Below the pieces are notes generated by a model. The model made no database searches, was not told where the DNA came from, and was given only the letters and a program-made list of their open reading frames with translations. Made by a program: the position numbers and the translations under genes. A DNA stretch of 64,000 bases. Origin: Bradyrhizobium sp. CCBAU 53421. GTDB lineage: Bacteria > Pseudomonadota > Alphaproteobacteria > Rhizobiales > Xanthobacteraceae. Positions 8,016 through 16,153 of this stretch are shown here, one piece after another; position 1 is the first letter of the stretch; every line of letters starts with the position of its first letter. Where the stretch lies: positions 6,882,001 to 6,946,000 of the forward strand of contig NZ_CP030047.1 in the NCBI RefSeq assembly GCF_015291625.1, in the 5' to 3' direction.

Positions 8016-9025
8016 TTGACGACGCCCTTCTGCCAGACCAGCAGGCGGTCGCGGGTGCGGAACAGCAGCGTGATCGCGCCGGAGCAGAGCAGCGACATCA
8101 CGATCAGCGCCGCATACATGTTGGCATAGGCCGCCCAGCCCTGCGCCCATTGCAGGTACCAGCCGAGCCCGGCCTTGACGCCGATCATTTCGGCGACCAC
8201 GAGCACGGCAAAGGACGAACCAAGCCCCATGAACAGGCCGACGAACACGTGCGGCAGCGCGGCGGGGATCGCGACCTTCAGCACCAGGAACGACGGCTTG
8301 GCGCCGAGCGTACGTGCGACATCGTAATAGGCGCTGCTGACGCTCGCCACGCCCGACCAGGTCAGCACCGTCACCGGAAAACCGGTGGCCAGCGCGATCA
8401 GGAAGGTCGAGGCGCTCCAGCTCGACGGGAAAGTGAAGAACGCGATCGGCAGCCAGGCGGTGGCCGGCAGCGGACCGATGAAGCGCAGCACCGGATGCAC
8501 CCAGTAGCCGATCTTCTGCGACCAACCGATCGAGACGCCGGTTATGAAGCCGACGGTCGCGCCGATGATATAGCCGCCGAGCTGCAGCTTGATTGAGGCG
8601 AACACGCTGTCGAGCAGTTTTGGCAGGTCGTCGGTGTAGACCTCGAGGATCGACTGCGGCGGCGGGAAGAACGGCAGCGGCAGCCAGGCGAATTTCGCGG
8701 TGGCAACCTCCCACAGCGTGACGAACGCGCCAAACGCCACCAGCCAAGGCGCACGCTTGCGCAACGCCTGCCCGGCGCTGCCGAGGTAATCGGCGCTGAA
8801 TGTGCCGAACAGGATGAAGGCCGCGATGACGATCGCACCGATGCCGAGCGATCCGGTCCGCGACCAGTCGCCGACATCGGGCCAATAGAGGCACGACAGA
8901 CCAAAGGCCAGCCAGACGAGGCTCGCCGCAAGCCCGACACCGTAGCTGCCGGAGAGGTTCGAGAACGTGACCGCAGCGCGCGGCGCGGCCGCGGCCGTCG
9001 CGTCAGACACTGAATACGTCGACAT
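8009..9025 (-). CDS. ssuC: Sulfonate-type ABC transporter permease
   Basis: 338 residues with an additional hydrophobic N-terminal region compared with the usual SsuC of about 260 residues: two segments between about 25 and 75 precede the conserved core. The core has several membrane helices and the cytoplasmic EAA-type loop ARTLGAKPSFLVLKVAIPAALPHV that contacts the ATPase. It overlaps the upstream substrate-binding gene by 23 bp and the downstream ssuB by 7 bp. It forms the membrane channel of the sulfonate importer. Confidence 0.9.
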   Translation of the reverse strand: MSTYSVSDATAAAAPRAAVTFSNLSGSYGVGLAASLVWLAFGLSCLYWPDVGDWSRTGSLGIGAIVIAAFILFGTFSADYLGSAGQALRKRAPWLVAFGAFVTLWEVATAKFAWLPLPFFPPPQSILEVYTDDLPKLLDSVFASIKLQLGGYIIGATVGFITGVSIGWSQKIGYWVHPVLRFIGPLPATAWLPIAFFTFPSSWSASTFLIALATGFPVTVLTWSGVASVSSAYYDVARTLGAKPSFLVLKVAIPAALPHVFVGLFMGLGSSFAVLVVAEMIGVKAGLGWYLQWAQGWAAYANMYAALIVMSLLCSGAITLLFRTRDRLLVWQKGVVKW

Positions 9026-10094
9026 AGATCCGCTCCGCGAATTTGGCCGTGTCGGTGCTCTGCTTGAACACCTGCACCGATTTCAGATCGTCGGCGTAGC
9101 CCTTCAGCTCGCGCTTGAGCACCTCGCCGGTCGGATGGTGGTGATGGGTGTGGTAGCGCGCCATCGCCTCGAGATCGGCGAGGCTCGCCGCCTTCGGCGC
9201 GTAAGGCTGGAACGACTTCGCCGCCTTGTCCGGATTCTGCGAGGTGAACATCGCGGCATCGAGCAGCGCCTGCGTAATGGCGCGCGCGACATGCGGCTCT
9301 TCCCGCACCAGACTGCCGCGCAGGCCGACGATGCAGCAGCTCTTGTCGCGGTACTCGCCGTCGAGATTGGAGGCGACCTCCTTGTACTGCGTGTCCTTCA
9401 GCCAGAGATAGGCCAGCGGGTCCGACGACAGGAAGGCCTGCACCTCGCCCTTCTCGACCGCGACGTTCAGGAGATTGCCGGGATAGGCGCGCCAGTCGAC
9501 ATCCCTGACCGGGTCGATGCCGAGCTTGGAGAGCTGGATCGAGAAGAAGTTCTTGTCGGGACCTGCGAGATCGCCGACCGCGACGATCTTGCCCTTGAGG
9601 TCGGCGAGCTTTTCGACGCCGGAATTGGTGCGGGTCAGGACGCGCATGCAACCGCCATGGGTGCCGGCGGCGATCTTGACGTCGAACCCCTGCTCCAGCG
9701 GCTTCAGCCAGCGCAGCGCCATGCCGAGCCCGGCGTCGCTCTTGCCGGTGGCGATCGCCTCCAGCAGCTGGTCGGTCGAGCCGGAATAGTTGACGAGCTC
9801 GACGTCGAGGTTCTGCTTCTGGAAGAAGCCGTGATCGATGGCGACCGGCAACGGCGCGAGGCAGACCGCGCCGGCGTTCCAGGACAACTTCAGCTTGCGC
9901 GGCGCACCTGATAGCGGCGGCGCATCGGAGGCGGCCTTGCAGATCGGGAATTCGGAGAAATCGATCGCGGGCGTGATCGCCCGCGGCACGAAGGCCTGCG
10001 CGCTGTAGGCACCGATCGGCGCGGCAAAGGCTGCGGCGGCGCCCGCCCGCAGCAAGGTGCGGCGATCCATCACCGTCTTCTTGTTCGTCGACAT
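9003..10094 (-). CDS. Tat-exported ABC transporter substrate-binding protein (SsuA/NrtA-like)
   Basis: 363 residues. The ATG at 10094 sits five bases after AGGAG; two upstream in-frame starts (10097 ATG, 10100 GTG) are possible. The signal is twin-arginine (DRRTLLRAGAAAAFAAP). The mature part has the NMT1/SsuA-like order KLKLSWNAGAVCLAPLPVAIDHGFFQKQNLDVELVN and a GDLAGPDKNFFSIQL ligand-lobe segment. It is unusual in a cysteine pair (DKSCCIVG) and a histidine-rich stretch YHTHHHHPTG near residue 315. As first gene of the ssu operon it is probably the cognate binding protein for SsuBC. It is not closely alike to the other two binding proteins of the cluster. Confidence 0.85.
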   Translation of the reverse strand: MSTNKKTVMDRRTLLRAGAAAAFAAPIGAYSAQAFVPRAITPAIDFSEFPICKAASDAPPLSGAPRKLKLSWNAGAVCLAPLPVAIDHGFFQKQNLDVELVNYSGSTDQLLEAIATGKSDAGLGMALRWLKPLEQGFDVKIAAGTHGGCMRVLTRTNSGVEKLADLKGKIVAVGDLAGPDKNFFSIQLSKLGIDPVRDVDWRAYPGNLLNVAVEKGEVQAFLSSDPLAYLWLKDTQYKEVASNLDGEYRDKSCCIVGLRGSLVREEPHVARAITQALLDAAMFTSQNPDKAAKSFQPYAPKAASLADLEAMARYHTHHHHPTGEVLKRELKGYADDLKSVQVFKQSTDTAKFAERIYVDVFSV

Positions 10095-10100
10095 CATCAC

Positions 10101-10482
10101 TCCTGCATTTCGGCAAGGCTCCGCCCCGCGCGCAGAACGTCTCCGTCTGCGCGCCCCGTCGTTCGAAGCTCATGGTTCAGAAAAAGCGGATTTCTCCGGC
10201 GCGATTGCGTTCAAAGCAACGTGTAAATGATGCGGCGCGACAAGTTCACCGTCAATGAAATGGAATTTCGAATGTGGTCGGCGCGGCAGCTGAACTCTCC
10301 ACGATCGCAGCGCGCGACGATGAAAGGATTTTCGCGGTCGGCACGGCGCAAACACGCAACAGAACGGGATCGATTGCACCAGATTTGAGCGAACGACGGC
10401 CGCTTGCGCAATGTCTTCTACGCATGACGGCTCGGCGAGATCATCCTTGCTGCGCGCGGTCCGATTTCAGTTTTCCGTTTCG
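10101..10482. other. Divergent intergenic region between the two sulfonate transcription units
   Basis: The 468-bp gap between the divergent binding-protein genes must hold both promoters. A good sigma-70-like promoter is visible for the plus-strand gene and is listed separately. No credible gene or hairpin was recognised. No clear CysB/Cbl-type operator could be assigned by eye. Confidence 0.5.
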
Positions 10483-10510
10483 TTGACGGCGAACGGCTTG
10501 GTCATAGACT
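10483..10510 (+). promoter_or_regulatory. Sigma-70-type promoter for the divergent sulfonate-binding gene
   Basis: TTGACG at 10483-10488 and TAGACT at 10505-10510 are separated by 16 bases. The predicted transcript start is about 50 bases before the ATG at 10569. This is a pattern match, not tested. Confidence 0.5.
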
Positions 10511-10568
10511 CGGTCGAACGCTGCCGCGCTTTCCGCCGAGCAGCGAATGAATCAGAAAGAAAATCCAT

Positions 10569-11555
10569 ATGCGCAAACTGACCCGCCCGGGTTCTCGCTA
10601 CACTCTCACCCGCCGCACCGCGGCCGCGCTGATCACGGCGGTGATCACGCTGTCGACATCGGCCGCGGCATTCGCCGCTGATGCGATCGTGCTGCGCGTC
10701 GGCGACCAGAAAGGCGGCAACCGCTCACTGCTCGATATCTCCGGCCTCGCCAAGGATCTGCCCTACAAGATCGAGTGGTCGGAATTTCCGGCCGCAGCGC
10801 CGATCCTGGAGGCGATCAATGCCGGCGCGCTCGACGTCGGCTACACCGGCGACCTGTCCTTCCTCACGGTCTATGCCTCGGGGGCGCCGATCAAGGCGAT
10901 CGGCGGCACGCGCTCCGACGCGCGGACCCAGGCGATCCTGGTGCGCGGGGATTCGCCGATCAAGACGGCGGCTGACCTGAAGGGCAAGCGCCTTGCCGGC
11001 ACGCGCGGCGGCTGGGGCCAGTTCCTGATCAACGCGACCTTGGAAAAGGCCGGCAGCAGGATCGAGGACGCGACCTTCGCCCCGCTCGGTCCGGTCGATG
11101 CCAAGATCGCGCTGCTCGCCGGCTCGATCGACGCCTGGGCGGTGTGGGAGCCCTACATCTCCTATGCCAGGCTGAAGGACAACGCGCGCGTCGTCGCCGA
11201 TGGCGAGGGCCTGACGCCGACCATCACCTTCATCGTCGCCTCCGACAACGCGATCGCGACCAAGCGCGCGGCGGTGCAGGACCTCGTGCAGCGCCTCAAC
11301 AAGGCGCGTCTGTGGTCGCTCGACCATCTCGCCGAATACGCGAAGAGCACGGCCGACCTCACAAAACTGCCGGAAGACGTGCTGCTCGCCGCCTACACCG
11401 CGCAGAAGACCTCACCGATCGCGATCGACGAAGCCGTGGTGAAGGAAGTGCAGGCCGCATCCGACCGCGCCACGCGCTACGGCATCCTCGGCAAGACGCT
11501 CGACGTCGGCAAGGCCGTCGACCGCAGTTTTACGGCGGCCGCAAGTTTGAACTAG
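10569..11555 (+). CDS. Second aliphatic sulfonate-type ABC substrate-binding protein
   Basis: 328 residues with a Sec signal peptide (hydrophobic about 18-36, cleavage after AFA). The mature N-terminus LRVGDQKGGNRSLLDISG and the blocks DLPYKIEWSEFPAAAPILEAI, DAWAVWEPYIS and the final GKAVDRSFTAAA align with the binding protein at 3986-4927, so they are paralogs. It is transcribed away from the ssu operon from its own sigma-70-like promoter. No second permease or ATPase is near it, so it presumably delivers another sulfonate to the SsuBC complex; that sharing is inference. Confidence 0.88.
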   Translation: MRKLTRPGSRYTLTRRTAAALITAVITLSTSAAAFAADAIVLRVGDQKGGNRSLLDISGLAKDLPYKIEWSEFPAAAPILEAINAGALDVGYTGDLSFLTVYASGAPIKAIGGTRSDARTQAILVRGDSPIKTAADLKGKRLAGTRGGWGQFLINATLEKAGSRIEDATFAPLGPVDAKIALLAGSIDAWAVWEPYISYARLKDNARVVADGEGLTPTITFIVASDNAIATKRAAVQDLVQRLNKARLWSLDHLAEYAKSTADLTKLPEDVLLAAYTAQKTSPIAIDEAVVKEVQAASDRATRYGILGKTLDVGKAVDRSFTAAASLN

Positions 11556-11565
11556 CCGGCGCTTT

Positions 11566-11691
11566 CACCTCCCCTTGAAAAGGGGAGGTCGGTTTGCGCG
11601 GCAAACCGGGTGGGGATCCCGCCTCCACAGGCACCGGCGTCCGTGGAGAGCAACCCCCACCCCGCCCCCCCCTTTCAGGGGGAGGGAGACA
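11566..11691. repeat. Nested palindromic intergenic repeat, copy 3
   Basis: CACCTCCCCTTGAAAAGGGG at the left and CCCCCCCCTTTCAGGGGGAG at the right form the ends, with GGTGGGG...CCCCACC and CTCCAC...GTGGAG inner arms. It has the same plan as the copies at 2585, 3771, 46650 and 57881. It lies just after the second sulfonate-binding gene, where it may also act as a transcript end. Confidence 0.75.
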
Positions 11692-11747
11692 GGCGGCAGT
11701 GCTCATCTTACTGCGCACGCAGCGGCACACCACCATGGAGACCTCCG

Positions 11748-11828
11748 ATGTCCGGCCCGCTCCATCTCGCACTGATCATCACGGCACACCTGCTCTGCAT
11801 GACCTTGTTGGTCGCGCTGTCGGTTTGA
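11748..11828 (+). CDS. Possible 26-residue hydrophobic micropeptide
   Basis: An ATG frame encodes MSGPLHLALIITAHLLCMTL and six more residues: one uninterrupted hydrophobic segment with few charges. It ends 40 bases before the SDR start codon and could be a leader peptide or a tiny membrane protein. A ribosome-binding site is not obvious (GGAGACC lies about eight bases upstream). Short hydrophobic frames occur by chance, so the call is tentative. Confidence 0.25.
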   Translation: MSGPLHLALIITAHLLCMTLLVALSV

Positions 11829-11868
11829 TAGCGTCGTCTCCGGGACCTTGATCCATCGGAGAACAACA

Positions 11869-12648
11869 ATGAACCTATCAATGAAGGACCGCGTCGCGGT
11901 GGTCACCGGCGGCAGCAAAGGTATCGGGATCGCGGTGGCGCGGCGGTTTGCGGAATCCGGCGCCAAGGTCGCGATCCTCGCCCGCGGCGCGGCCGACCTC
12001 GCCGCGGCGCGCGAGGCGCTGGCCAAGGACGGCCTCGCGGTACGCGACTATGTCTGCGACGTCGCGAAGGCCGCCGACATCAGCAGGGCCTATGACCAGA
12101 TCGTCGCGGATCTCGGCAAGATCGACGTGCTGGTCAACAATGCCGGCACCGCGCGCACGCTGGCGTTCGAGAGCATCAGCGACGAAGCCTGGCAGGAAGA
12201 CCTCGACCTGAAACTGTTCGCCGCGATCCGCTTCAGCCGGCTGGTGTGGCCGGGCATGAAGCAGCGCAAGTGGGGCCGCATCATCAACGTGCTCAACACC
12301 TTTGCGAAGGCGCCGGCCGGCAATTCCGCGCCGACCTCGGTGTCGCGCGCCGCCGGCATGGCGCTGACCAAGGTGATGGCCAATGAAGGCGGCGAGCACA
12401 ACATCCTGGTGAATGCGCTCTTGGTGGGTCTGATCATGAGCGATCAATGGGTCAAGCGGCATGCTGCCCAGGCGCCGGACACGGATTTCGGGGAGTTCGC
12501 CAAGGGCCTTGCCAAGGGCACGCCGCTCGGCCGCATCGGCACGGCGGAGGAGTTCGCCAACCTCGCCTGCTTCCTGGCCTCGGAGCAAGGCTCCTACATC
12601 ACCGGCACCGCCATCAATGTCGATGGTGGCCGGTCGCCGGTGGTCTAG
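11869..12648 (+). CDS. Atypical short-chain dehydrogenase/reductase family protein
   Basis: 259 residues from the ATG at 11869, preceded by GGAG. The N-terminal Rossmann motif is intact (TGGSKGIG, about 13-20) and so is the NNAG motif (about 90-93). The catalytic triad is not: where Ser, Tyr and Lys are expected the protein has Asn143, Thr156 and Arg160 (in NSAPTSVSRAAG). It therefore keeps an NAD(P)-binding fold but probably lacks classical SDR chemistry, or uses other residues. The C-terminus ends with the usual GTAINVDGG. It follows the sulfonate-binding gene but is more than 300 bp away, so a functional link is uncertain. Confidence 0.8.
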   Translation: MNLSMKDRVAVVTGGSKGIGIAVARRFAESGAKVAILARGAADLAAAREALAKDGLAVRDYVCDVAKAADISRAYDQIVADLGKIDVLVNNAGTARTLAFESISDEAWQEDLDLKLFAAIRFSRLVWPGMKQRKWGRIINVLNTFAKAPAGNSAPTSVSRAAGMALTKVMANEGGEHNILVNALLVGLIMSDQWVKRHAAQAPDTDFGEFAKGLAKGTPLGRIGTAEEFANLACFLASEQGSYITGTAINVDGGRSPVV

Positions 12649-12742
12649 AGCTCCGGTCCTGGTTCGACCGGACCGGAGCTCCAGATCTGCTTTGGCGCGT
12701 TTTCTTCACGCGAACCGGTGTCCACTGCGCTCGAAAACGCTC
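12646..12742 (-). repeat. Composite repeat: hairpin plus palindromic element, copy 1
   Basis: An 11-bp stem (GAGCTCCGGTC at 12648-12658, GACCGGAGCTC at 12671-12681) begins in the SDR stop codon. It is followed by an imperfect palindrome GCGTTTTCTTCACGCGAACC...GCTCGAAAACGCTC (12697-12742). The same pair of modules in the opposite order and orientation follows the SDR gene ending at 60340. The hairpin may terminate transcription of the SDR gene. Confidence 0.65.
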
Positions 12743-12782
12743 AAGCGGGCAACCAACGGCAGGAAGCGACGGCTCAAAAGCA

Positions 12783-12808
12783 AAAGGCCTCCGTCACCGG
12801 AGGCCTTT
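12783..12808. terminator. Bidirectional intrinsic terminator between SDR and HU genes
   Basis: Perfect 11-bp stem AAAGGCCTCCG / CGGAGGCCTTT with a TCAC loop. The stem ends in A/T runs on both sides, as expected for a terminator usable in both directions. It lies just beyond the stop of the minus-strand HU gene. Confidence 0.75.
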
Positions 12809-12812
12809 CATC

Positions 12813-13112
12813 TTAAACCGCGTCCTTGGCGGCCTTGACCGGCCGTGCGCGGACGATCTTCCGGGCCGGCTTGGCCTTGAACATCATCTCTTCGCCGGTG
12901 AAGGGGTTGGTGCCCTTGCGCGCCTTGGTCGCAGGCTTCTTGACCACAACGAACTTCGCGAAGCCGGGGACGAGGAACACCCCGTTCTTCTTCAGCTCCT
13001 TGTGGCCGACATCGACGAGCGAGTCCAAAACGTTCTTGACGTCGCGCTTGGAGAGTTCGGTGGTGGTCGCGATCTTCTCGATCACTTGCGACTTCGACAG
13101 TTGGGTAGCCAT
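12813..13112 (-). CDS. hup: HU-family nucleoid-associated DNA-binding protein
   Basis: 99 residues, the usual HU length plus a basic tail. It begins MATQLSKSQVIEKIATTTEL and contains the DNA-arm region GFAKFVVVKKPATKARKGTNPFTGEEMMFKAKPARKIV. The lysine- and alanine-rich end (RPVKAAKDAV) is a common alphaproteobacterial extension. GGAG lies five bases before the ATG. HU dimers bend and compact DNA. The upstream 400-bp gap contains two CAGTGTTTT boxes that might be control sites. It is monocistronic, bounded by the terminator at 12783-12808. Confidence 0.92.
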   Translation of the reverse strand: MATQLSKSQVIEKIATTTELSKRDVKNVLDSLVDVGHKELKKNGVFLVPGFAKFVVVKKPATKARKGTNPFTGEEMMFKAKPARKIVRARPVKAAKDAV

Positions 13113-13535
13113 GGTTGCTCCATTGATTCTGGAGTGGGCACGATATGGCGGAAAACGCCGAGAAAAACAGTGTTTTCTGCACTCACCCCACCAATATCGC
13201 TGTGGACAGCCCCCGAATCAGGGGTTTTTCCAGTGTTTTTTACAGTCAAGTCGCTTCCGACCCCTAATTTTACAGCGTTTGCGCCGCTTCGGGGCTCCCG
13301 AAACGGCCCCTTGAAGAGAATCACCCGGCGCATCTCCCGCCGTCCGCATGCGCGCAATCCGGGTTGCGATGCGCTGCGGCGCGCCACTTCAGGTTTCGGA
13401 AACGATCCTCCAAAAGACCGAGGCATTAGAAAATGACTCGGGTTCCCATTCCATCGTAACATCGCGAAAGGGCGCCACGGCCGATCGGCCGGCCACCTGC
13501 TGCAAGCCTTTATGTATGTTCTGGAGACCCCGCGT
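13113..13535. other. Intergenic region between divergent HU and peptide-transporter genes
   Basis: The 423-bp stretch should contain promoters for both flanking genes. Visible structure: CAGTGTTTT at 13168-13176 and again at 13231-13239, and a short CCCC-GAATCA-GGGG hairpin near 13211-13225 that is too weak to call a terminator. No coding frame in it is convincing. Confidence 0.4.
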
Positions 13536-15149
13536 ATGGATTTGTCCCGCCTTGAGATCAACCGCCGCACGGCCCTTCTGACTTCGGCCGCGATTGCGGC
13601 CAACGTCATCAATCCGATGCGGGCATTCGCGCAGGAAACCCCGCGCAAGGGCGGCGTGTTCAACGTCCATTACGGTGCCGAGCAGCGCCAGCTCAACCCG
13701 AGCATCCAGGCCTCGACCGGCGTCTACATCATCGGCGGCAAGATCCAGGAGAATCTGGTCGACCTCGATGCCAACGGCCAGCCGGTCGGCGTGCTGGCCG
13801 AGAGCTGGGAAGCGACGCCGGACGGCAAGACCGTCACCTTCAAGCTGCGCAAGGGCGTCACCTGGCACGACGGCAAGCCGTTCACGTCGGAGGACGTCGC
13901 CTTCACCGCGATGAACATGTGGAAGAAGATCCTCAACTATGGATCGACGCTGCAGCTGTTCCTCACCTCGGTCGATACGCCAGATCCGCAGACCGCGATC
14001 TTCCGCTACGAGCGGCCGATGCCGCTGAACCTGTTGCTCCGCGCCCTGCCCGACCTCGGCTACGTCTCGGCAAAACATCTCTATGAGAGCGGCGACATCA
14101 GGCAGAACCCGACGAACCTGGCGCCGGTCGGCACCGGCCCGTTCAAATTCGTCAAATACGAGCGCGGGCAATACATCATCGCCGACCGCAATCCGGATTA
14201 CTGGCGGCCGAACGCCCCCTATCTCGACCGCATCGTCTGGAAGGTGATCACCGATCGCGCCGCCGCGGCCGCCCAGATGGAGGCCGGCGAGCTGCACTAC
14301 AGCCCGTTCTCGGGGCTGACGATCTCGGACATGGCGCGGCTCGGCAAGGACAAGCGCTTTATCGTCCAGACCAAGGGCAACGAGGGCAACGCCCGCACCA
14401 ACACCATCGAGTTCAACTTCCGTCGCAAGGAACTGTCCGACATCCGCGTCCGCCGCGCCATCGCGCATGCGATCAACGTCCCGTTCTTCATCGAGAACTT
14501 TTTGGGCGATTTCGCCAAGCTCGGCACCGGCCCGATCCCGTCGACCTCGACCGACTTCTATCCCGGGTCGAACACGCCGCAATATCCATACGACAAGGCC
14601 AAGGCGATCGCGCTGCTCGACGAGGCCGGCTTCAAGGCCTCCGGCGGCAACCGCTTCGCGCTGAAACTGCTGCCGGCGCCGTGGGGCGAGGACATCTCGC
14701 TGTGGTCGACCTTCATCCAGCAGTCGCTGGGCGAAGTCGGCATCCAGGTCGATATCGTGCGCAACGACGGCGGCGGCTTCCTCAAGCAGGTCTATGACGA
14801 CCACGCCTTCGATCTCGCCACCGGCTGGCACCAGTACCGCAACGACCCCGCGGTCTCGACCACGGTATGGTACCGCTCCGGCCAGCCCAAGGGCGCGCCG
14901 TGGACCAACCAGTGGGGTTGGGAGGACAAGACCGTCGACAAGACCATCGACGACGCCGCGACCGAGGTCGATCCGGTCAAGCGCAAGGCGCTCTATGCCG
15001 ACTTCGTCAAGGAGGTGAACACCGAGCTGCCGGTCTGGATGCCGATCGAGCAGATCTTCGTCACCGTGATCGCGGCCAAGGCGCGCAACCACTCCAACAC
15101 GCCGCGCTGGGGCTCGGCGAGCTGGCACGATCTTTGGCTTTCGGCCTAG
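13536..15149 (+). CDS. Peptide/nickel-type ABC transporter substrate-binding protein (family 5)
   Basis: 537 residues. The ATG at 13536 has GGAG ten bases upstream and is preferred to the in-frame ATG at 13512. The N-terminus INRRTALLTSAAIAANVINPMRAFAQ is a possible Tat/Sec export signal. The mature protein has the SBP_bac_5 order: LAESWEATPDGKTVTFKLRKGVTWHDGKPFTSEDV, then PVGTGPFKFVKYERG and RRAIAHAINVPFFIENFLGDFAKLGTGPIP. It is the first gene of a complete importer operon (two permeases and a fused double ATPase follow). The ligand is probably an oligopeptide or related compound; specificity cannot be read. Confidence 0.9.
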   Translation: MDLSRLEINRRTALLTSAAIAANVINPMRAFAQETPRKGGVFNVHYGAEQRQLNPSIQASTGVYIIGGKIQENLVDLDANGQPVGVLAESWEATPDGKTVTFKLRKGVTWHDGKPFTSEDVAFTAMNMWKKILNYGSTLQLFLTSVDTPDPQTAIFRYERPMPLNLLLRALPDLGYVSAKHLYESGDIRQNPTNLAPVGTGPFKFVKYERGQYIIADRNPDYWRPNAPYLDRIVWKVITDRAAAAAQMEAGELHYSPFSGLTISDMARLGKDKRFIVQTKGNEGNARTNTIEFNFRRKELSDIRVRRAIAHAINVPFFIENFLGDFAKLGTGPIPSTSTDFYPGSNTPQYPYDKAKAIALLDEAGFKASGGNRFALKLLPAPWGEDISLWSTFIQQSLGEVGIQVDIVRNDGGGFLKQVYDDHAFDLATGWHQYRNDPAVSTTVWYRSGQPKGAPWTNQWGWEDKTVDKTIDDAATEVDPVKRKALYADFVKEVNTELPVWMPIEQIFVTVIAAKARNHSNTPRWGSASWHDLWLSA

Positions 15150-15173
15150 CCCGGGATCAGTCAAAATAGCGGC

Positions 15174-16151
15174 ATGCGTATCCTGAGCCTTGCGGGGCGG
15201 CGGCTCGCCGCCTCGATTCCGACCTTGTTCCTGATCCTGATCGGCGTGTTCCTGCTGTTGCAGCTCGCGCCGGGCGACACCGTCGATGCGCTGATGGCGC
15301 AGATGGGCGGCGGCGATGCCGCGACCGCGCAAGAGCTGCGCAAGTTCTACGGGCTCGACCTCTCGGTTCCGGCTCAGCTCGGCAACTATCTGTGGCACCT
15401 GGTGCGGCTCGATCTCGGCTTCTCCTCGATCTACGGCAAGCCGGTGGCGACCGTGATCCTGGAGCGGCTGCCGCCGACCATCCTGCTGATGACCGCGTCG
15501 CTGTCATTCGCTTTCTTCTTTGGCCTCGTGTTCGGTGTGATCGCCTCGCGCGGCGTCAACCGCTGGCCGGACACGATGATCTCGACGCTTGGCCTGATCT
15601 TCTACGCCACCCCCTCGTTCTGGTTCGGGCTGATGGCGATCGTGGTGTTCTCGGTCTATCTGCAATGGCTGCCGCCCGGCGGCTTCGAGGACATCGGCAC
15701 CGTGCAGACCGGGATCTGGCGCGTGCTCGATATCGCCGCGCACCTGGTGCTGCCGACGCTGACGCTCGGGCTGATCTTCCTTGCGATCTATCTGCGCATC
15801 ATGCGGGCCTCGATGCTGGAGGTGCTGAACCTGGACTTCGTCCGCACCGCCCGCGCCAAGGGGCTGGACGAGACCCACGTCATCACCCGCCATGTGCTGC
15901 GCAACGCGCTGCTGCCGATGGTGACGCTGATCGGCTTGCAGGCCGGCACCATGCTCGGCGGCTCGGTCGTGGTGGAAAGCGTGTTCTCGCTGCCCGGCCT
16001 CGGCCGCCTCGCCTATGAATCGGTGGTGCAGCGCGACCTCAACACCCTGCTCGGCATCGTCTTCGTCTCCGCGCTGCTGGTCATATCAGTGAATTTCGTC
16101 GTCGACCTGCTCTACGCGCGGCTCGATCCGCGCATCGCGGCGGAGGGCTGA
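15174..16151 (+). CDS. Peptide-type ABC transporter permease, DppB-like
   Basis: 325 residues with six predicted membrane helices, opening MRILSLAGRRLAASIPTLFLILIGVF, typical of DppB/OppB subunits. The ATPase-contact loop is RTARAKGLDETHVITRHVLRNALLPMVTLIGLQ. It lies 24 bp after the substrate-binding gene and 2 bp before the second permease gene. It forms half of the membrane channel. Confidence 0.92.
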   Translation: MRILSLAGRRLAASIPTLFLILIGVFLLLQLAPGDTVDALMAQMGGGDAATAQELRKFYGLDLSVPAQLGNYLWHLVRLDLGFSSIYGKPVATVILERLPPTILLMTASLSFAFFFGLVFGVIASRGVNRWPDTMISTLGLIFYATPSFWFGLMAIVVFSVYLQWLPPGGFEDIGTVQTGIWRVLDIAAHLVLPTLTLGLIFLAIYLRIMRASMLEVLNLDFVRTARAKGLDETHVITRHVLRNALLPMVTLIGLQAGTMLGGSVVVESVFSLPGLGRLAYESVVQRDLNTLLGIVFVSALLVISVNFVVDLLYARLDPRIAAEG

Positions 16152-16153
16152 CG

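Noticed and set aside
10109..10128. GG-N10-GC pattern on the minus strand before the Tat-exported binding gene
   Set aside because: The -24 half is far from TGGCACG and the distance to the start codon (about 20 bases) leaves almost no leader.
13211..13225. CCCC-GAATCA-GGGG hairpin followed by T-run as a terminator
   Set aside because: Only a four-base stem in a divergent promoter region where no transcript is expected to end.
13389..15398. A 669-codon frame antisense to the peptide-binding gene
   Set aside because: Shadow frame: the plus strand carries an unmistakable family 5 binding protein.
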